The notes beneath the pieces were generated by a model that worked only from the letters and a program-made list of their open reading frames with translations, was not told where the DNA came from and did not search any database. A program made the position numbers and the translations under genes. Source: Rhodospirillaceae bacterium (GTDB taxonomy: Bacteria > Pseudomonadota > Alphaproteobacteria > UBA828). From it: a stretch of DNA of 6,898 nucleotides. Location: contig JAPPKP010000292.1 in assembly GCA_028819955.1 (NCBI GenBank), positions 1 through 6,898 of the forward strand, read 5' to 3'. Positions 5,338 through 6,898 of the stretch are shown piece by piece; positions within the stretch are counted from its first letter, which is position 1, and the number at the start of each line of letters is the position of its first letter.

Positions 5338-6749
5338 GCCACACGCTCCCGCTGCGGCGCATGGACCCGGTCGCGGACGAAGCGCGTGAGCAGGGTCGCA
5401 TCCACGGGCAGCTCCGTCACCCGTTCGGGCTTCGCCGCGAGCGCCGCGAGCCTGGGCGGCAGGGCCGGGCGAATGCCGACGGCGCGCTCGATGGCGTCGG
5501 GAAACTTGGCTGCATGGGCGGTCGCCAGGCTCACCATGGGCCCCGCGCCGCCGCCGTGGAGACCGGCCGCGTGGACGCCTGCCGCGCTGTGCGGATCGAT
5601 CATGCGCCCGCAGGCGCGCCACACCTCCGCGATGGCCGCGAGGCAGGCATCGTCGTCGGCGCGCGCGGCGGCGAAGGCGGCCTTGGCCCGCGCGAGCCGG
5701 TTGCCGCGCAGGGCGAATTCGCCGTGCTCGGCAAGCGCCGCCATCAGCGCGCGCAAGGCGCCGCCATCGCGGCCCGAGAGGTCGGCCAGCAGGCGCTCGA
5801 AGTTGCTCGCCACCTGAATGTCCATGCTGGGGCTCAGCGTCCTGTGGACCGTCCCCTTGCGGTAGAGGCCTGACTCGAAGAAGCGGACGAGGATGTCGTT
5901 CCGGTTCGACGCCACCACGAGGCGTTCGATTGGAAGGCCCATCTGCCGCGCCGCGTAGCCGGCGTAGACGTTGCCGAAGTTGCCCGTGGGCACGGTGAAC
6001 GAGACGGGCCGGGCCGGCGCGCCCAGGGCGAGCGCCGCGTAGACGTAGTAGGCGGTCTGCGCCGCGACCCGGGCCCAGTTGATGGAGTTGACCGCGGCCA
6101 GCCCGATCTCGTCGCGGAGCGCCAGGTCGGCGAAGAGCGCCTTCACCAGCGCCTGGCAATCGTCGAAGGTGCCGGCGATGGCAACGTTGTGGACGTTGGG
6201 CTCGGTGGCGCACGTCATCTGGCGGCGCTGCATCTCGGAGACCCGCCCCGCCGGGTGGAGCACCACGACCGAGACCGCCTCGCGGCCGCGGAAGGCCTCG
6301 ATCGCCGCGGCCCCCGTGTCGCCCGAGGTGGCGGCGAGGATCGTCGCCGTCCGCCCGCGCTTCGCCAGCACCGCGTCCAGCAGGCGCGCGACCAACTGGA
6401 GCGCGAAGTCCTTGAACGCGAGCGTGGGGCCGTGGAAGAGCTCCAGCAGCCACCGGTCCGGGCCGAGCTGCACCAGAGGCGCCGTCGCGGGGTGGTCGAA
6501 GCCGGCATAGCTCTCCGCAGCGATCGCCGCCAGTTGCGTGCGCGAGAAGGCGCGCCCGGTGAACTCTGCCATGACGGCGGCGGCGACGTCGGCGTAGGGC
6601 CGGCCGCCGAGGGCCGCGAGCGCATCGTTGTCGAGGGCCGGCCAGCGCTCGGGGAGGTAGAGGCCGCCGTCGCGCGCGAGACCCTGGAGCAGGGCGTGTT
6701 CGAACGAGACCGTCCGCCCTCCGGTCTGCCGCGTGCTGATGTAGCGCAA
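5334..6749 (-). CDS. thrC: Threonine synthase
   Basis: ThrC is a PLP enzyme that converts O-phosphohomoserine to threonine in the cytoplasm, the last step of threonine biosynthesis. The 471-residue length is normal for the long bacterial form. The N-terminus MRYISTRQTGG is canonical. The PLP lysine is Lys113 in FHGPTLAFKDFALQL (105-119). The phosphate/PLP loops include AATSGDTGAAAI (139-150), NSINWARV (221-228) and PTGNFGNVYAGY (254-265), all intact. The start codon is TTG (6749-6747) with GGAGAG 6 nt upstream; this rare start fits the family N-terminus exactly and no better start is available. It is first in the operon, and its stop overlaps the M16 start by 4 bp. A promoter candidate and a 10-bp repeat lie in the leader. 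No threonine-rich leader peptide or attenuator is visible in the short leader. Confidence 0.97.
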   Translation of the reverse strand: MRYISTRQTGGRTVSFEHALLQGLARDGGLYLPERWPALDNDALAALGGRPYADVAAAVMAEFTGRAFSRTQLAAIAAESYAGFDHPATAPLVQLGPDRWLLELFHGPTLAFKDFALQLVARLLDAVLAKRGRTATILAATSGDTGAAAIEAFRGREAVSVVVLHPAGRVSEMQRRQMTCATEPNVHNVAIAGTFDDCQALVKALFADLALRDEIGLAAVNSINWARVAAQTAYYVYAALALGAPARPVSFTVPTGNFGNVYAGYAARQMGLPIERLVVASNRNDILVRFFESGLYRKGTVHRTLSPSMDIQVASNFERLLADLSGRDGGALRALMAALAEHGEFALRGNRLARAKAAFAAARADDDACLAAIAEVWRACGRMIDPHSAAGVHAAGLHGGGAGPMVSLATAHAAKFPDAIERAVGIRPALPPRLAALAAKPERVTELPVDATLLTRFVRDRVHAPQRERVA

Positions 6750-6755
6750 GCCGCG

Positions 6756-6761
6756 CTCTCC
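6756..6761 (-). promoter_or_regulatory. Ribosome binding site for the TTG start of thrC
   Basis: On the minus strand GGAGAG is followed by 6 nt (CGCGGC) and then TTG, supporting use of this uncommon start codon. It resembles a decayed further copy of the upstream CCGGAAGAGT repeats. Confidence 0.65.
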
Positions 6762-6763
6762 GT

Positions 6764-6793
6764 ACTCTTCCGGCTACTTCCGGACTCTTCCGG
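6764..6793. repeat. Three tandem 10-bp repeats in the thrC leader
   Basis: Plus-strand units are ACTCTTCCGG (6764-6773), CTACTTCCGG (6774-6783) and ACTCTTCCGG (6784-6793). Units 1 and 3 are identical; unit 2 differs at three positions. On the thrC sense strand they read CCGGAAGAGT, CCGGAAGTAG, CCGGAAGAGT. They fall between the predicted transcription start and the ribosome binding site, and each carries a Shine-Dalgarno-like GGAAG. Confidence 0.85.
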
Positions 6794-6803
6794 CCCAGTT
6801 CAG

Positions 6804-6831
6804 ACTATACGCGCCCGCTGCCGGCCGGCAA
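6804..6831 (-). promoter_or_regulatory. thrC: Probable thrC operon promoter
   Basis: On the minus strand TTGCCG (6831-6826) and TATAGT (6809-6804) are 16 bp apart, matching the sigma-70 consensus at 4/6 and 5/6 positions. Transcription would start near 6798, giving a leader of about 48 nt that contains the 10-bp repeats. No other promoter is evident inside the tightly overlapping operon. Confidence 0.55.
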
Positions 6832-6838
6832 GGAAGGG

Positions 6839-6858
6839 CCGTGTTGTCGGTAACACGG
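6839..6858. other. Small hairpin upstream of the thrC promoter
   Basis: CCGTGTT (6839-6845) and AACACGG (6852-6858) are perfect 7-bp complements around GTCGGT. On the minus strand it is followed by CCCTTCCTT, so it could weakly terminate a transcript entering from beyond the window edge, or serve as an operator for thrC. The role is undecided. Confidence 0.4.
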
Positions 6859-6862
6859 GATA

Positions 6863-6895
6863 TGTCCGGTCCATGTACCAGATGATCTGTCCGGT
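6863..6895. repeat. Direct repeats of TGTCCGGT at the window edge
   Basis: TGTCCGGT occurs at 6863-6870 and 6888-6895, 25 bp apart, and a shorter TGTCGGT lies at 6845-6851 inside the small hairpin. No coding sequence is visible. Repeated short motifs like this can be transposase-binding sites near an insertion-sequence end or regulator sites; the window stops too early to tell. Confidence 0.45.
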
Positions 6896-6898
6896 TTT

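Noticed and set aside
3961..5817. Very long open frame (618 codons) on the + strand opposite M16 and thrC
   Set aside because: It is antisense to well-recognised genes, is rich in Arg/Ala/Gly from GC-biased codons, resembles no family, and starts inside the TusA-like gene. It is a typical GC-rich shadow.
4078..6453. Extension of the M16 frame to a 791-codon protein
   Set aside because: The part upstream of GTG 5337 overlaps thrC in another frame and is low-complexity Arg/Gly/Ala sequence. The M16 family start and ribosome site are at 5337.
1..6898. CRISPR array, tRNA or rRNA genes
   Set aside because: No regularly spaced repeat-spacer units, no cloverleaf-like element with a TTC loop, and no rRNA-like conserved stretches were seen.

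Overview
The window is GC-rich (roughly two-thirds G+C by eye) and looks like chromosomal DNA of an alphaproteobacterium, perhaps a Rhodospirillales-like lineage. The evidence is a thrC gene followed in the same operon by an M16 'processing peptidase' and a RimJ-like acetyltransferase, a nearby yqgE, and a branched-chain amino acid/amide type binding protein. The taxonomic call is an inference from gene content, not a measurement.

Layout. (1) 1-1041, + strand: the 3' part of a periplasmic substrate-binding protein gene for an ABC transporter. It is interrupted by one in-frame TAG (307-309) with intact reading frame on both sides. (2) 1042-1235: two tandem GC-rich hairpins, the second a likely terminator, then a possible promoter. 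(3) 1236-2351, +: a self-contained Fic-family AMP-transferase with an N-terminal inhibitory motif and a C-terminal winged helix; its composition looks less GC-rich than its neighbours. (4) 2352-2588: an intergenic region rich in dyad symmetry. It holds a perfect 34-bp palindrome, an overlapping competing hairpin, a 20-bp near-palindrome, and a promoter-like element before yqgE. (5) 2589-3170, +: yqgE (UPF0301/AlgH family). (6) 3223-6749, - strand: a compact four-gene operon transcribed thrC > M16 peptidase > TusA-like protein > RimJ-like GNAT, in which every gene overlaps the next by 1 to 29 bp. It converges on yqgE. (7) 6750-6898: the thrC leader with three tandem 10-mers, a reasonable promoter, a small hairpin and repeated TGTCCGGT motifs running off the window edge.

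How the genes work together: the - strand operon couples threonine biosynthesis to housekeeping genes (a zinc peptidase, a sulfur-carrier protein and an N-acetyltransferase) by translational overlap; the functional link is unknown. The Fic gene and the palindromes next to it are the most accessory-looking part. I do not see a clear new multi-gene system. The observations most worth following are the in-frame amber codon in the binding protein, the palindrome cluster after fic, the TusA-like gene lodged between M16 and rimJ, and the 10-bp repeats in the thrC leader.
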